Shown: positions 54,381 to 64,000, counted from the stretch's first letter. The stretch is DNA of 64,000 nucleotides from JAUIKM01 sp964445695 (GCA_964445695.1 CAYULF010000007.1:62001-126000), one strand, 5' to 3'. The notes: generated by a model not told the origin, from the letters alone. A program made the numbers and translations.

Positions 54381-55679
54381 ATGAGTGGCAACGAAGACAT
54401 TAAAAGCGGCTCGATCCTGACCCGACCAACAAAAAAACGCGGGTCGGACGAGGACGTGCGCAGGATCGATCCCCTGCCGGACGAGCAGATGCTGCGTCAG
54501 GAACTGCTGCCCGCCACGCTGGAAGCGTATCTGGCGCGGCCGAGCCTGACCCAGCGACTTTTCCTGTGGTTGCCCGCCCTCCTGTTTCTCGGACTGATTG
54601 CCTGGGCCTTTTTTGCCACGATAGACGTAGTTGTGAAGGCGCATGGCAGCCTGCGGCCGACCACGGATGTGCAGTATTTTATCAGCCCCTTCGACGGCAG
54701 AATCGGCGAGATTTTTGTGCGTGAAGAGGAACTGGTTGCCGCCGGCGATACCCTGATGATTTTCGACTACGTCGAATGGAGCGACCAGCTGGTCATCAAC
54801 ACACAGCAGCAGGATCTGATTGCGAGTGAAAAGACCGACCTGCGCGCGATGCTCGCCGTCACGCCGCTCAACTTCGACGGCGACGACTACGAGACTCTTA
54901 TCCCCGCTCCCCCGGCGCTGGCTTTACCTAAATACATTTCGCGTTACAATGCATTTGTGCGCGATGTGCAGCTGCTGATTCAACAGTACGAAGTCTACCG
55001 CAAGCGCGCCAACCGCGCTGACGAGCTGTTAAACAAAAATGTCATAAGCATCGAGGAACACGAGACGACCCTGAGTACCGCGCGGCTGCAGGAACTCCAG
55101 ATCACTCAATATTTAAACAACACTCATCGCGACCTGCGCGAAATCGTGTTTAACCTGGAGCAGGAAGTCAACAACCTTCAACGCGAAGCCGCCACCTTAA
55201 AAGAGAATATTTCAAAGGCCCATATAGTCTCCAATGTCAGCGGCAGTGTCAGCGTGCTGGATGTTGAAAAGGCGGGCGTATTCCGCGCGCGCGGCAGCGA
55301 ATTGTGCCGCATTACGCCTGATGCGGACCTGCATGCGGAGATTCACATTCCTCCGCATGACATCGGCCTTGTTCGCGAGGGATTAACAGTTAACTTGTTA
55401 CTCGACGCCTACAGTTATTCGGAATGGGGCATTGCAACAGGTGAAATCAGCGCTATTTCCGCGGATGTTACACAGACGGAGAGAGGCGCTCAACCCTACT
55501 TTAAAGTTCTGGCGACGCTGGATGGAACGAGGCTGGAGTATAAACGTCCTTCCGCACGCGAACTGAGTGTTGAACTGCGCAAGGGACTCACATTTCAGGC
55601 CAACATTATCGTCGGCGAAAAACGACTGATCGAATCACTCTTCGATAAAACGGTGGATTACTTTTACTTCGTGAATTGA
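54381..55679 (+). CDS. HlyD-family membrane fusion protein
   Basis: The protein has 432 residues from the ATG at 54381. A cytosolic N-terminus with the PLPDEQMLRQELLPATLEAY segment is followed by one TM helix (~68-90; LFLWLPALLFLGLIAWAFFA). A lipoyl/biotinyl half-motif (DGRIGEIFVREEELVAAGD), a long coiled-coil hairpin (~140-290), the second half-motif (NVSGSVSVLDVEKAGVFRAR) and beta-barrel regions complete it. This is the periplasmic adaptor of type I secretion, linking the ABC transporter to a TolC-like outer-membrane channel. No TolC gene is in the window. Confidence 0.9.
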   Translation: MSGNEDIKSGSILTRPTKKRGSDEDVRRIDPLPDEQMLRQELLPATLEAYLARPSLTQRLFLWLPALLFLGLIAWAFFATIDVVVKAHGSLRPTTDVQYFISPFDGRIGEIFVREEELVAAGDTLMIFDYVEWSDQLVINTQQQDLIASEKTDLRAMLAVTPLNFDGDDYETLIPAPPALALPKYISRYNAFVRDVQLLIQQYEVYRKRANRADELLNKNVISIEEHETTLSTARLQELQITQYLNNTHRDLREIVFNLEQEVNNLQREAATLKENISKAHIVSNVSGSVSVLDVEKAGVFRARGSELCRITPDADLHAEIHIPPHDIGLVREGLTVNLLLDAYSYSEWGIATGEISAISADVTQTERGAQPYFKVLATLDGTRLEYKRPSARELSVELRKGLTFQANIIVGEKRLIESLFDKTVDYFYFVN

Positions 55680-55758
55680 ATTGCGGCAGCCGCCGCTGAA
55701 ACTGAATTTTCGATACGTATAAACTTTATTGCGTCGCTGCAAGTACGTGTTTGTTTAC

Positions 55759-57903
55759 TTAACCGGCGGTTTCTTTTTGATTTGAAGTTGCGACCGGTTC
55801 CGCGTCTGCCGCTTTGTGCGCCGGCAGGCTGACGCCAAAAGCAGCGCCCTTGCCGGCTTCACTGTCACACCAGATTCTGCCGTTCATGCGTTCAACAAAA
55901 TTCCTGGCGATAGCGAGACCGAGTCCGGACGAACTTTCGCCGCCGGTGGGCCGCGCACTTAAACGCACAAATTTCTGGTAGAGTTTTTTCTGTTCTTCGG
56001 CCGAGAGCCCCGGACCTTCGTCCTTAACGACTACCGACACATCTTCTTCCGACCTGGCGACCGTAATCCAGACACGGCGCGACTTCGGCGAATATTTAAT
56101 CGCATTGGACACAAGGTTTTCAACCACTTCGCGAATGCGCTCTTCATCGCCGATGACAAAAGCGGGGTCGTCGACCGACTCGTAAATGAGCGCAATGCCC
56201 TTGCGCCGGGCGCGCTGCTGATAGACGTTGACAATTTTGTCAACTACGCGTGCAATGGAGACTTTATTCATTTCAAAACGCATCACGCCGTCTTCCAGCA
56301 TGCGCACGTCCAGCAGATTTGAAATGAGGTCCATCATTGAATCAGAGCAGGACTGTATATTGTCCAGATACTGCAGGATATCGCGTTTGTTTAAAATGTT
56401 AAGATACTGGCGCATGGAATCGCTGGCCAGCAGAACCCCGGTGAGCGGATTTTTCAGGTCGTGAGCCACAATGCTCAGGATCTCATTTTTCTCCTTGTCC
56501 ACAACCAAAAGACGTTCGTTGGAGACTTTCAGGCGCAGGTTGGCCTCTTCCAATTCGTGGTTAAAACGCATGATCTGATGTTGACGCGCCTCGAGTTCCA
56601 GCTTGGCTTCTTCCAGCGAGGCCGACTTTTCTTCCAGCTCGGCATTGGCCTGTTCAATTTGTTTAAGTGCGTTGGCCAGCTCGACGTTCTTGAGGCGATA
56701 AATCTCTTTCTCGCGTTCGATGCGTTCCATGTCGTAGCGGAACTCGATCGCGGTGATCGCCTTGTGTTTTTCTATGTTGCGGACTTCGTTGCGCGTTTCC
56801 GAATACATGCGGTAGTATTCGAGGCCTTTTTTGTAGTCTCCGGTCGCAACGTGAATGCGGTAAAGAACTTCGTACAGCCGGAACATCAGGTCTTTGTTGT
56901 TCGACTGACGCACGACGTCAAGACCGGACAGGCAAGCGGAATTGGCGTCTTCGTAGCGCCCTTCGCTCAGGTAAACTTTGCCGAGGTTAACATAGACGTC
57001 GGTCAGGCCGTTAACGTCCGGCAGCTCGGAATAAATCTTCATCGACTTCAGCAGGTACTGCACGCAGCGGTCGGTATCTTTGAGCTGGAAGTACACATTG
57101 CCGAGGTGTTTAAGTGAGAATGCAATACCGGTTTTGTCGCCGGTGGAAGTCCTGATCTCCAGCGAGAGCGTCAGGTATTTGAGCGCTTCCTCTGTTTTGT
57201 TGAGGAAAAAGTAGATCAGGCCCATGTTGCCGTAGGTGTGGGCCAGTCCGCGCAGGTCGTTGATGCGCTTGAAGATGGGATAGGAACGCAATAGATACTT
57301 CAGCGCCGTCTCGTAGTTGTCCATCGCAAAATAGATGGCGCTGACGTTGTTGAGCGTAGTGGCCAGTGTGCGGTCGTCGCCGATTTCCTCGCACATGCGC
57401 AGAGCGCGGAGGTGGTATTCAAGTGCAGTATCGTACTGGGTCAGCTCCTTGTAAACCGAGCCGATGTTCGTCAGCGTTGATGCGATGATGCGTTTGTCGC
57501 CCTGCTTCTCGTAGTAAGCCAGCACTTTGTGCTGGTATTTGAGCGCAACACTGTATTTGTTGAGCCGGGCGTAGATGACGCCGAGAAGATTAAATACGCT
57601 GACCTGCCCTTTTTCAAAATCGACCTGTTTGTAGTAGCCGATGGCTTTCTGTGCGTCGGACAGTGCGCTTTGAAATTCGCCGAGCAGGCACTTGCTCACG
57701 CCCAGATTTTTGAGGCTTTCCGCCATGCCCATGACGTATTCAAGCGGGGCCGCAAGCTTGTGGGCCATCTGCGCCAGATTGCGCGCCTGGATAGGATTGT
57801 AGTTGCGCAGCTCCCACGATTTCTGGTTGAGAATATCTACCCGCTCGCGATCGTCGCTCGCCTGCTTAAGCTGAGTCTGTATGTCGAGTGTCTTGTCGAC
57901 CAT
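55759..57903 (-). CDS. Soluble TPR-domain histidine kinase
   Basis: The protein has 714 residues with no TM segments. Six to seven tetratricopeptide repeats (~60-350; for example SVFNLLGVIYARLNKYSVAL, STLTNIGSVYKELTQYDTAL) lead into a long coiled coil (~370-470). The dimerisation/His box is AHDLKNPLTGVLL with an intact His. The ATPase domain has the N box VVENLVSNAIKYSP, G1 KDEGPGLS and G2 SGLGLAIARNFVERMNG. TPR input implies sensing by protein or peptide binding in the cytoplasm. No response regulator is adjacent. It faces the HlyD gene tail to tail. Confidence 0.92.
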   Translation of the reverse strand: MVDKTLDIQTQLKQASDDRERVDILNQKSWELRNYNPIQARNLAQMAHKLAAPLEYVMGMAESLKNLGVSKCLLGEFQSALSDAQKAIGYYKQVDFEKGQVSVFNLLGVIYARLNKYSVALKYQHKVLAYYEKQGDKRIIASTLTNIGSVYKELTQYDTALEYHLRALRMCEEIGDDRTLATTLNNVSAIYFAMDNYETALKYLLRSYPIFKRINDLRGLAHTYGNMGLIYFFLNKTEEALKYLTLSLEIRTSTGDKTGIAFSLKHLGNVYFQLKDTDRCVQYLLKSMKIYSELPDVNGLTDVYVNLGKVYLSEGRYEDANSACLSGLDVVRQSNNKDLMFRLYEVLYRIHVATGDYKKGLEYYRMYSETRNEVRNIEKHKAITAIEFRYDMERIEREKEIYRLKNVELANALKQIEQANAELEEKSASLEEAKLELEARQHQIMRFNHELEEANLRLKVSNERLLVVDKEKNEILSIVAHDLKNPLTGVLLASDSMRQYLNILNKRDILQYLDNIQSCSDSMMDLISNLLDVRMLEDGVMRFEMNKVSIARVVDKIVNVYQQRARRKGIALIYESVDDPAFVIGDEERIREVVENLVSNAIKYSPKSRRVWITVARSEEDVSVVVKDEGPGLSAEEQKKLYQKFVRLSARPTGGESSSGLGLAIARNFVERMNGRIWCDSEAGKGAAFGVSLPAHKAADAEPVATSNQKETAG

Positions 57904-58025
57904 AACTGCCTTATTCGGCGCTCAGGGCGCACGGATGCGATGCCGGGAGGAATCGGCATCGACGGCGGACTGCAATGTGTTCTCGGCGGTACAACATCAG
58001 ATCATTACCAAAACTTTTACCGGAG

Positions 58026-61000
58026 TCAGTCGTTCGACTGCTCTCGTGTGCCACTGTTTTCAAGGTTTTGCGCGGGTTGCCGGCGCGGCAGCAGAACAAT
58101 AAAGGTGGAACCCTGCCCAACCCTGCTCTCCACATCGATCGTCCCGCCGTGCAATTCCACGAACTCCTTTACGAGCGAGAGCCCGATGCCGGTACCGGGA
58201 CGCTGCAGGACGTTTGACGCGCGAAAAAATGGTGTAAACAGGCGTACCTGTTCACTGGCGGGAATGCCGATACCTTTGTCCGCCACACGCAACTCCAGGA
58301 AATCCCCCTGCTCGCGCACGCGCAGCTCAATGGGACTTCCAGCGCCTGAGTATTTGACGGCGTTGGACAGCAAATTTTTGACGACCTGGCGCAGCAGGCG
58401 CGCATCTCCGACGAGCACGCTGTTGTCCAGCTCACATTCGTACTCAATGGCCGAGGCGGCCGGGTCGGTTTCCTGAAGGTTTTCGGTCACGTCGCGGCAG
58501 AGCTCCGACAGGTCGACGTCGCCGTAGGACAGGCGCTCGCCCGCGGCGGGCAGCGAACTTTGCAACAGGAAGTCGTCCATCAGGTGCGTCAGCTCCGTCA
58601 CGCGACTTTTTATCTTGCCGATTTCTTCTTTGCGGCGCCATTCTTCCAGGCGGTCGGCGTAGCGCTCAAGGATTTCAGCCGAAGACAAAATGCCGGCCAG
58701 CGGTGTCCGGAACTCATGCGAGACGGTCGAAACAAAGCGCGTTTTGAGCGCGTTGAGTTCGCGTTCCGTCGTCAGCGCCTTGCGCAATTGTCGTTCCGCC
58801 TGCTTCTGCTCGGTTATAATATGGCAGAAAATGCGCAATATTTCACCTTCCGGCAGATAACTCACCGAAAGATCGTAAACCACGTTTGCGTTTTCGTACT
58901 CGTGCCTGATCGTCTTGCCGGCTTTGTTTACCAGACCGTCCATATAGGGCGGCAGCCAGGCCAGCAGCTGGTGTTCCAGTCCGCGCTCGGCGATATCCGG
59001 GAAGTGTTGCTGCGCCACCTGATTCTGGTAGGTCACCTTGCCTTTGACCGAAATTTCAAGGATGGGATTCGGGTTTTCCTCCGGGAAGGTCGCCAGCATT
59101 TTCAGGCGGTTTTCGGCCAGTTTTTTCTCCGTCACGTCCATGGCCGCCTGAATAAAGTAGCGGTCGCCACCTTCTGCGCGGAAGCGCGTTGCGTACATTT
59201 CCATATAGCGGTATTCGCCGGATTTGTGCCGGAAGCGATACAGATCGTGCGCCATGCTCGGGCTGTCCTCACTGAACCACCTGGCCCAGAGTTGGTTGAC
59301 GCGTTCGCTGTCGTTGGGGTGATAGAGCGATTCGGATTCATCGCTGGACAAACGCACAAATTCTTCGACGCTGTAGCCGGTCTGTGACTCAAAGGCGCGG
59401 TTGGCGATGTAATTGATTTGTCCGCCGCTGGTCACCACAATCTGCATGATGCCGAGCGGAATGGCGTCGATCAGTCTTCGGTTGCGCGCCTCCGAATCGC
59501 GCAGGCGCAGCTCGACTTTTTTCAGCTCGGTAATGTCGACGGCGGACCCGACGACTTCGCGCACTATGCCCTGTTCAAAAACGGGTTCAAGGACGTAGAA
59601 AAGCCACTGCCCTTCAAACTCCATCTCAAAGCGAACTGAATTGCCCTCAAAAGCTTTGGCAATCTGCGGGCCGACCCGCTCGCGATGCAAGACGCCGAAA
59701 ATCTCATCCGGCGAGCGGTCGTAGACAACCGTCGAATTGATCTCACCGGCAAGCTTGCCTTCTCGCAGCCGATAAACGTATTTGCCGTCGGAACGGCGCA
59801 CGAGTTTGAAGACGAGATTCTGCAGGTTCTCCACGGTACGCCGAAAGTCCTGCCTCAATGCGTCCTCCAGCGCCGTCTGCGCGGAACGCAGCCGTGTTAT
59901 GTCGACGCATATCTGATTGATCGTATCGACCTTGCCGTGTTCGTCAAGCTCGGCAAACAGGTAGGTGTCCAGCCAGACGGTCTCGCCGTTTTTGTTGTTG
60001 ATACGATACTGAATGTTCTGCCGTCCGGGGAAACCGTCCGACTCCCAGCGCCGGAAAAAACCAAAGATGCGTTCGCGATCGTCCGGGTGGACCATATCGA
60101 TCAGCGTGTCGGCATTGAGGTCGTCAAACTCACTGCGCGAATAACCGGACTGCCGCTGAAATTCTTCGTTGACAAACTCATAGCAGTGTTGCTCGGCGTT
60201 GAAGCTGGTAATAGCCACCGGCAGGTAATGCACCAGCTTGCGCAATTTTTCCGTGCTTTTCTGAGCTGCCAGTTCTGCGCGCATTCGCCCTGTGACGTTG
60301 GCCAGAATCCCGAGCTTGACGCCCTGACGCTCTATGATACCATCCATGGAAGACACGCCGACTTCAACCCAGAGGCGCTCGCCGGAAGCGCCGATCATGG
60401 TGTTCAGATAGCGACCCAGGAAATTGTCGCTGCCGGCGCCTGTGTCCGCCAATTCACTGCCGCCGTCAAAGGGTGCGTCGAACAACTGCGTCAATTCGCA
60501 GTTGATCAACTCCTGATTGCTGCGACCGGCCAGATCGCAAAGGCGTTCGTTGGCGTAGAGAATGACGTCGTTTTCATCGGCGATAAAAACGGCTTCGGAA
60601 AGTGAATCGATGAATTGATGCGCGTGCTGGAAAATATCTTCAATGAGTGCAGGCGAAAACTCAAATGCCCAGATCCAGGAGGTGATGCGATCGGGTTCGT
60701 CTTCGTCGAAGATCGGCGTGACGACGTCGCTGACGTGAAAGCTGTGGCCGCCGGCGCAGACAAAAACATCGCAGCGGCCTTCTACCGCCCGATTGTACAG
60801 CGCCTCCATATCGACAGGCTCATGGAATGGCTCGCCGTCGATCTCAACATCAAGCAGTTCGAGAATCGGCATGTGCAGAATTTGGTGGTGGTCCGCGCCG
60901 AACAGTTCGGTGGCACCGTCACCGGCGTGCACAATCCGCCCTCCACGCGCGCAAACGACAAGGCACTCCGTCTGGGATGCACCCGAACCGGGGTCCGTCG

Positions 61001-61049
61001 CAGCGACGGAATTTGACGCTTTTTTGCTCAAAACACGCGTTTTCTGCAT
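58026..61049 (-). CDS. Multi-PAS histidine kinase
   Basis: The protein has 1007 residues from the ATG at 61049 (an in-frame TTG at 61103 is possible). It has about six PAS-like domains in series (~20-110, 125-245, 255-375, 390-510, 515-640, 650-755), several with clear PAC ends (NQICVDITRLRSAQ, VGSAVDITELKKVE, IQAAMDVTEKKLAE). The His box TVSHEFRTPLAGIL is intact. The ATPase domain has VVKNLLSNAVKYSG, ADKGIGIPASE and GTGIGLSLVKEFVELHGG. No TM helix, so it is a cytosolic sensor of redox state, ligands or light-like cues; no cofactor site can be assigned. It is upstream of the TPR kinase gene on the same strand, with a ~120 bp gap. Confidence 0.92.
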   Translation of the reverse strand: MQKTRVLSKKASNSVAATDPGSGASQTECLVVCARGGRIVHAGDGATELFGADHHQILHMPILELLDVEIDGEPFHEPVDMEALYNRAVEGRCDVFVCAGGHSFHVSDVVTPIFDEDEPDRITSWIWAFEFSPALIEDIFQHAHQFIDSLSEAVFIADENDVILYANERLCDLAGRSNQELINCELTQLFDAPFDGGSELADTGAGSDNFLGRYLNTMIGASGERLWVEVGVSSMDGIIERQGVKLGILANVTGRMRAELAAQKSTEKLRKLVHYLPVAITSFNAEQHCYEFVNEEFQRQSGYSRSEFDDLNADTLIDMVHPDDRERIFGFFRRWESDGFPGRQNIQYRINNKNGETVWLDTYLFAELDEHGKVDTINQICVDITRLRSAQTALEDALRQDFRRTVENLQNLVFKLVRRSDGKYVYRLREGKLAGEINSTVVYDRSPDEIFGVLHRERVGPQIAKAFEGNSVRFEMEFEGQWLFYVLEPVFEQGIVREVVGSAVDITELKKVELRLRDSEARNRRLIDAIPLGIMQIVVTSGGQINYIANRAFESQTGYSVEEFVRLSSDESESLYHPNDSERVNQLWARWFSEDSPSMAHDLYRFRHKSGEYRYMEMYATRFRAEGGDRYFIQAAMDVTEKKLAENRLKMLATFPEENPNPILEISVKGKVTYQNQVAQQHFPDIAERGLEHQLLAWLPPYMDGLVNKAGKTIRHEYENANVVYDLSVSYLPEGEILRIFCHIITEQKQAERQLRKALTTERELNALKTRFVSTVSHEFRTPLAGILSSAEILERYADRLEEWRRKEEIGKIKSRVTELTHLMDDFLLQSSLPAAGERLSYGDVDLSELCRDVTENLQETDPAASAIEYECELDNSVLVGDARLLRQVVKNLLSNAVKYSGAGSPIELRVREQGDFLELRVADKGIGIPASEQVRLFTPFFRASNVLQRPGTGIGLSLVKEFVELHGGTIDVESRVGQGSTFIVLLPRRQPAQNLENSGTREQSND

Positions 61050-61504
61050 ACGGTCCAACTGCAAACAATCAAAGCCTGCGATCCACGGTCGCCGTACTTT
61101 CAACGAACCGCAAAGACCTGTCGAATCAAGGGGGCAATCTCACTAAGTCTCACAGTGCGCCTTTCGTCCTCCGTCGCGATCGCACCAATATTCGACGGAA
61201 TCTGACCATCTCGAAGCTGAATGTGCCGCCAATTTGAAGTTGCCACATTTCCGGCACAAGCAAGGAATATACACATTCGGCAACAAATGGTACACATGGA
61301 AGAGTTCGGTAATTCTGACGGAAAAACAGCCCGGGCCCAAACACTTCGACAGCGGCAGTCGTGAAGCGCTTTGCCGCGCAAGTGGACGGCACCTGCCGGG
61401 GCAATAATTTTCTTATATTCGCGCATTGATATCAAAGTCGGCAGCCGCACTGCCCGGGGACGTTCTGCCCGCCCGACGAATCATCTCTTTCCGTTCCATT
61501 TCCT
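61050..61504. other. Divergent promoter region between the PAS kinase and lgt
   Basis: The 455 bp between two divergent starts contain no credible coding frame and no hairpin that I could support. It should carry both promoters. Confidence 0.5.
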
Positions 61505-62305
61505 ATGCTTGCAGCCATTACCTGGTCGGTTTCGCCTGAAATTTTCGACATCTGGATATTCAGCGTTCGCTGGTACGGCATTCTGTTCGCGCTGCCATTT
61601 CTGATCGGCTACTACCTGGTTGCGCCGATGTTCAACGGCGAGGGCCGCAAACGCGAAGACCTCGACACTCTTGTGCTTTACATGATTGTGGCGACGGTGG
61701 TCGGCGCACGGCTGGGACATTGCCTGTTCTACGAACCGGTCCGCTACCTTTCGGATCCGGTATCAATCCTGAAAATCTGGGAAGGCGGTCTGGCCAGTCA
61801 CGGCGCCGCAATAGGTATTGTCATCGGCATGTGGCTGTTTGCACGTAAACGCGCGGCCTATTCCTTCTGGTGGCTGGCGGATCGGATTGTCATGGTGGTG
61901 GCGCTGGCGGGCGTTACTATTCGTCTGGGCAACTTCTTCAATTCCGAAATCTACGGCACGGTCACCGATCTGCCCTGGGGCGTCGTGTTTGAACTCGCCA
62001 ACGAACAGCTGCCGCGCCACCCGGCGCAACTCTACGAGTCACTGGCATATGGACTTATCTTCATTTTCCTCTGGCTGCGCCACAAACGATTTGACGGCAA
62101 GCCTCCGGCTTCCTCACAATTTGCGATATTCCTGACGCTGACCTTCACGGCCCGGTTTCTTATCGAATTCGTCAAACTGGAGCAAGGCGGTCTCGATGAC
62201 GCCTCGCTGCCCCTGCGAATGGGCCAACTGCTCAGCATACCACTAATTCTCCTGGGACTGTATCTGTGGCGGCGGAGTTCGGCAAGGAAGCTCAAAACCT
62301 CCTGA
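61505..62305 (+). CDS. lgt: Prolipoprotein diacylglyceryl transferase
   Basis: The protein has 266 residues with about seven TM helices. Family signatures: IFSVRWYGILFALPFLIGY, GARLGHCLFYEP, WEGGLASHGAAIG with the essential His, and the Lgt signature RLGNFFNSEIYG. It transfers diacylglycerol from phosphatidylglycerol to the lipobox Cys of prolipoproteins, such as the Omp28 lipoprotein in this window. Normal length. Confidence 0.96.
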   Translation: MLAAITWSVSPEIFDIWIFSVRWYGILFALPFLIGYYLVAPMFNGEGRKREDLDTLVLYMIVATVVGARLGHCLFYEPVRYLSDPVSILKIWEGGLASHGAAIGIVIGMWLFARKRAAYSFWWLADRIVMVVALAGVTIRLGNFFNSEIYGTVTDLPWGVVFELANEQLPRHPAQLYESLAYGLIFIFLWLRHKRFDGKPPASSQFAIFLTLTFTARFLIEFVKLEQGGLDDASLPLRMGQLLSIPLILLGLYLWRRSSARKLKTS

Positions 62306-62354
62306 CAAGACCGTTCCCCCGTTTCAGCTCTTCAGAATACATCAAGTTTTACCT

Positions 62355-64000
62355 ATGCCAAATTCTCACTCCACACCCCGGATTCCCCTGCGGGACTTCT
62401 TCCGCAACCCCGCAGCCAACAACCTGAAAATCTCGCCCGGCGGCACGCATATAGCCGTGCTTCGGCCGCATAAACAGCGCATGAACATTTTTGTGCGCGA
62501 CCTGGCCGCACAGGAAGAACGCCAGGTGACTTTCAACACGGACCGCAATGTCGGCGGTTACTTCTGGAAAACGGACCGCCATATCATTTTTGTCCGCGAT
62601 CAGGGCGGCGACGAAAACTATCGCGTCTACCGCACTGATCTGGACGGCGGCGACGTGCAGGATCTGACGCCATTTGAAGGCGTGCGCGCGCTTATCGCGG
62701 ACGACCTGCAGGACGAACCCGACTATCTGCTGGTGGCGCTCAACCAGCGCATCCGCGACGTTTTTGACGTCTACCGACTTAACATCCACAGCGGCGAGCT
62801 GGAGATGATTGCGGAAAACAGCGGTAAGATCACCTCGTGGATGACCGATCACAACGGTGACGTGCGACTGGCCGAGATTACCGACGGCGTGGAAGCGACC
62901 ATCCTGGTGCGCGACAAAGTCGAGGACGAATTCCGACCGCTGATCAAGTACGATTTTACGACGAGCATTCACCCGCTCTTTTACACCTTTGACAACAAAC
63001 ATCTCTACGCCCTGTCCAATCGCGGCCGCGACACGCGCTCCATCGTCATCCTCGACGGCCAAACCGGCGAAGACCGCGAGGTCCTGTTTGAGCTCGAGGG
63101 TTACGACGTCGGCGGACTGGCTTACTCGCAGAAACGCAAGGTGCTCCAGTATGTGTCCTATACGACCTGGAAACGGCACTATCACTTTCTGGACGCGGAG
63201 ACGGAAAAGCTCCACTCGCGGCTGGCGCAAAAACTACCCGATGTGGAAGTGGTCGTTGCCGACAGCGATCTGGAAGAAGAAAAGTTTATTGTCCGCACCT
63301 ACAGCGACCGCTCCCTGGGCGCGTACTACCTGTACGTCAGGGCGACGGATGAACTGACGCTGCTGGACGAGGTCAGTCCCTGGCTGAACGAAGCGGATAT
63401 GTGCCGCATGCAGCCGCTGGAATACACGTCGCGCGACGGACTGACGATTCACGGTTACCTGACGCTGCCGCAGAACGTCGAAGCAAAAAATCTGCCGGTT
63501 GTGCTGCTGGTGCACGGCGGTCCCTGGCTGCGCGACTCCTGGGGTTACCGCTCCGAGGTGCAGTTCCTGGCCAACCGCGGCTATGCTGTGATGCAGGTTA
63601 ATTTTCGCGGCAGCACGGGATACGGTCGAACATTCTGGCAAGCTTCGTTCAAGGAATGGGGCGGCAAGATGCAGGACGACCTGACGGACGGCGTGCAATA
63701 CCTGATCGACAAGGGCATTGCCGATCCAAAACGGGTGGCGATTTACGGCGGCAGCTACGGCGGTTACGCTGTTCTGGCCGGCCTCTGTTTTACCCCCGAG
63801 TTGTACGCCTGCGGTATTGACTTCGTCGGCGTGTCCAACCTGCTGACGTTTATGGATTCAATTCCGCCATACTGGCGGCCGGTACGCGAGAAAATGCACC
63901 GCATGATCGGCAACCCGGAGACGGAAACCGACTTTCTGCGTTCGCGCTCGCCGGTATTCCACGTGGACGCAATCAAGTCTCCCCTCTTGGTAGCACAGGG
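62355..64000 (+). CDS. Prolyl oligopeptidase-family (S9) serine peptidase, 3' end outside window
   Basis: The gene starts at the ATG at 62355 (MPNSHSTPRIPLRDFF) and stays open to the window edge, giving 548 residues. The N-terminal ~330 residues form a beta-propeller, with TolB-like wording (LKISPGGTHIAVLRP, YRVYRTDLDGGDVQDLTPF). The alpha/beta-hydrolase domain contains LLVHGGPWLRDSW (oxyanion HGGP), NFRGSTGYG and the nucleophile Ser467 in YGGSYGGYAVL. The catalytic Asp and His should lie beyond position 64000. No signal peptide is evident. It probably cleaves peptides, as acylaminoacyl-peptidase or dipeptidyl-peptidase relatives do. It lies 49 bp after lgt. Confidence 0.92.
   Translation, partial: MPNSHSTPRIPLRDFFRNPAANNLKISPGGTHIAVLRPHKQRMNIFVRDLAAQEERQVTFNTDRNVGGYFWKTDRHIIFVRDQGGDENYRVYRTDLDGGDVQDLTPFEGVRALIADDLQDEPDYLLVALNQRIRDVFDVYRLNIHSGELEMIAENSGKITSWMTDHNGDVRLAEITDGVEATILVRDKVEDEFRPLIKYDFTTSIHPLFYTFDNKHLYALSNRGRDTRSIVILDGQTGEDREVLFELEGYDVGGLAYSQKRKVLQYVSYTTWKRHYHFLDAETEKLHSRLAQKLPDVEVVVADSDLEEEKFIVRTYSDRSLGAYYLYVRATDELTLLDEVSPWLNEADMCRMQPLEYTSRDGLTIHGYLTLPQNVEAKNLPVVLLVHGGPWLRDSWGYRSEVQFLANRGYAVMQVNFRGSTGYGRTFWQASFKEWGGKMQDDLTDGVQYLIDKGIADPKRVAIYGGSYGGYAVLAGLCFTPELYACGIDFVGVSNLLTFMDSIPPYWRPVREKMHRMIGNPETETDFLRSRSPVFHVDAIKSPLLVAQ

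Overview
The window looks like chromosomal DNA from a Gram-negative bacterium of the Bacteroidota/Ignavibacteria (FCB) side of the tree. The main evidence is a type IX secretion system (T9SS) pair, porU-porV, together with several secreted proteins that end in T9SS/FlgD-like C-terminal domains. Supporting evidence includes Omp28-type thioredoxin-like proteins, a DUF6029-like outer-membrane protein, a GWxTD-domain protein, a Bacteroidota-style L33, and weak or absent Shine-Dalgarno sequences at most starts. The exact phylum is inference. I recognised no rRNA, tRNA, insertion sequence, prophage or CRISPR array.

Layout. 1-9 kb: the 3' part of a duplicated SdrD-B secreted protein, an exo/endonuclease/phosphatase-fold membrane protein, fbaB, an ABC exporter with a non-consensus ATP site, and three tandem paralogous two-helix membrane proteins. 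9-22 kb: porV and porU, then a four-gene minus-strand thiol-redox/envelope cluster (TlpA-like, DUF6029-like, Omp28 lipoprotein, Omp28-T9SS protein) and a small T9SS cargo. 22.5-25.8 kb: infC-rpmI-rplT-pheS-lolD. 26.8-33.4 kb: a six-gene minus-strand signalling operon made of a receiver, a CHASE-PAS histidine-kinase-like protein lacking the phospho-accepting histidine, a DUF4920 protein, a SpoIIE phosphatase, a STAS antagonist and an anti-sigma-type ATPase. 33.6-49.7 kb: a flavin reductase, a second SpoIIE phosphatase with folP, rpmG, a MazG-like protein, a SpoU methyltransferase, an OmpR-type regulator, secreted and coiled-coil proteins, a GNAT/glycosyltransferase pair, hslVU and rimO. 49.7-51.1 kb: a GWxTD protein.

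51.5-55.7 kb holds the most interesting locus. A 55-codon gene has an A/T-tract-rich promoter region and a strong terminator of its own. It encodes a very acidic peptide without cysteine or any basic residue, with a double-glycine-type leader. A C39-peptidase ABC transporter and an HlyD-type adaptor follow it. Together they look like a peptide export cassette whose cargo does not resemble a classical bacteriocin. Two large sensor kinases (TPR and multi-PAS) lie just beyond on the opposite strand. The window ends with lgt and a prolyl-oligopeptidase-family peptidase that runs off the right edge.

A further pattern is a family of terminator hairpins with conserved flanks and changing stems, found downstream of four unrelated genes.
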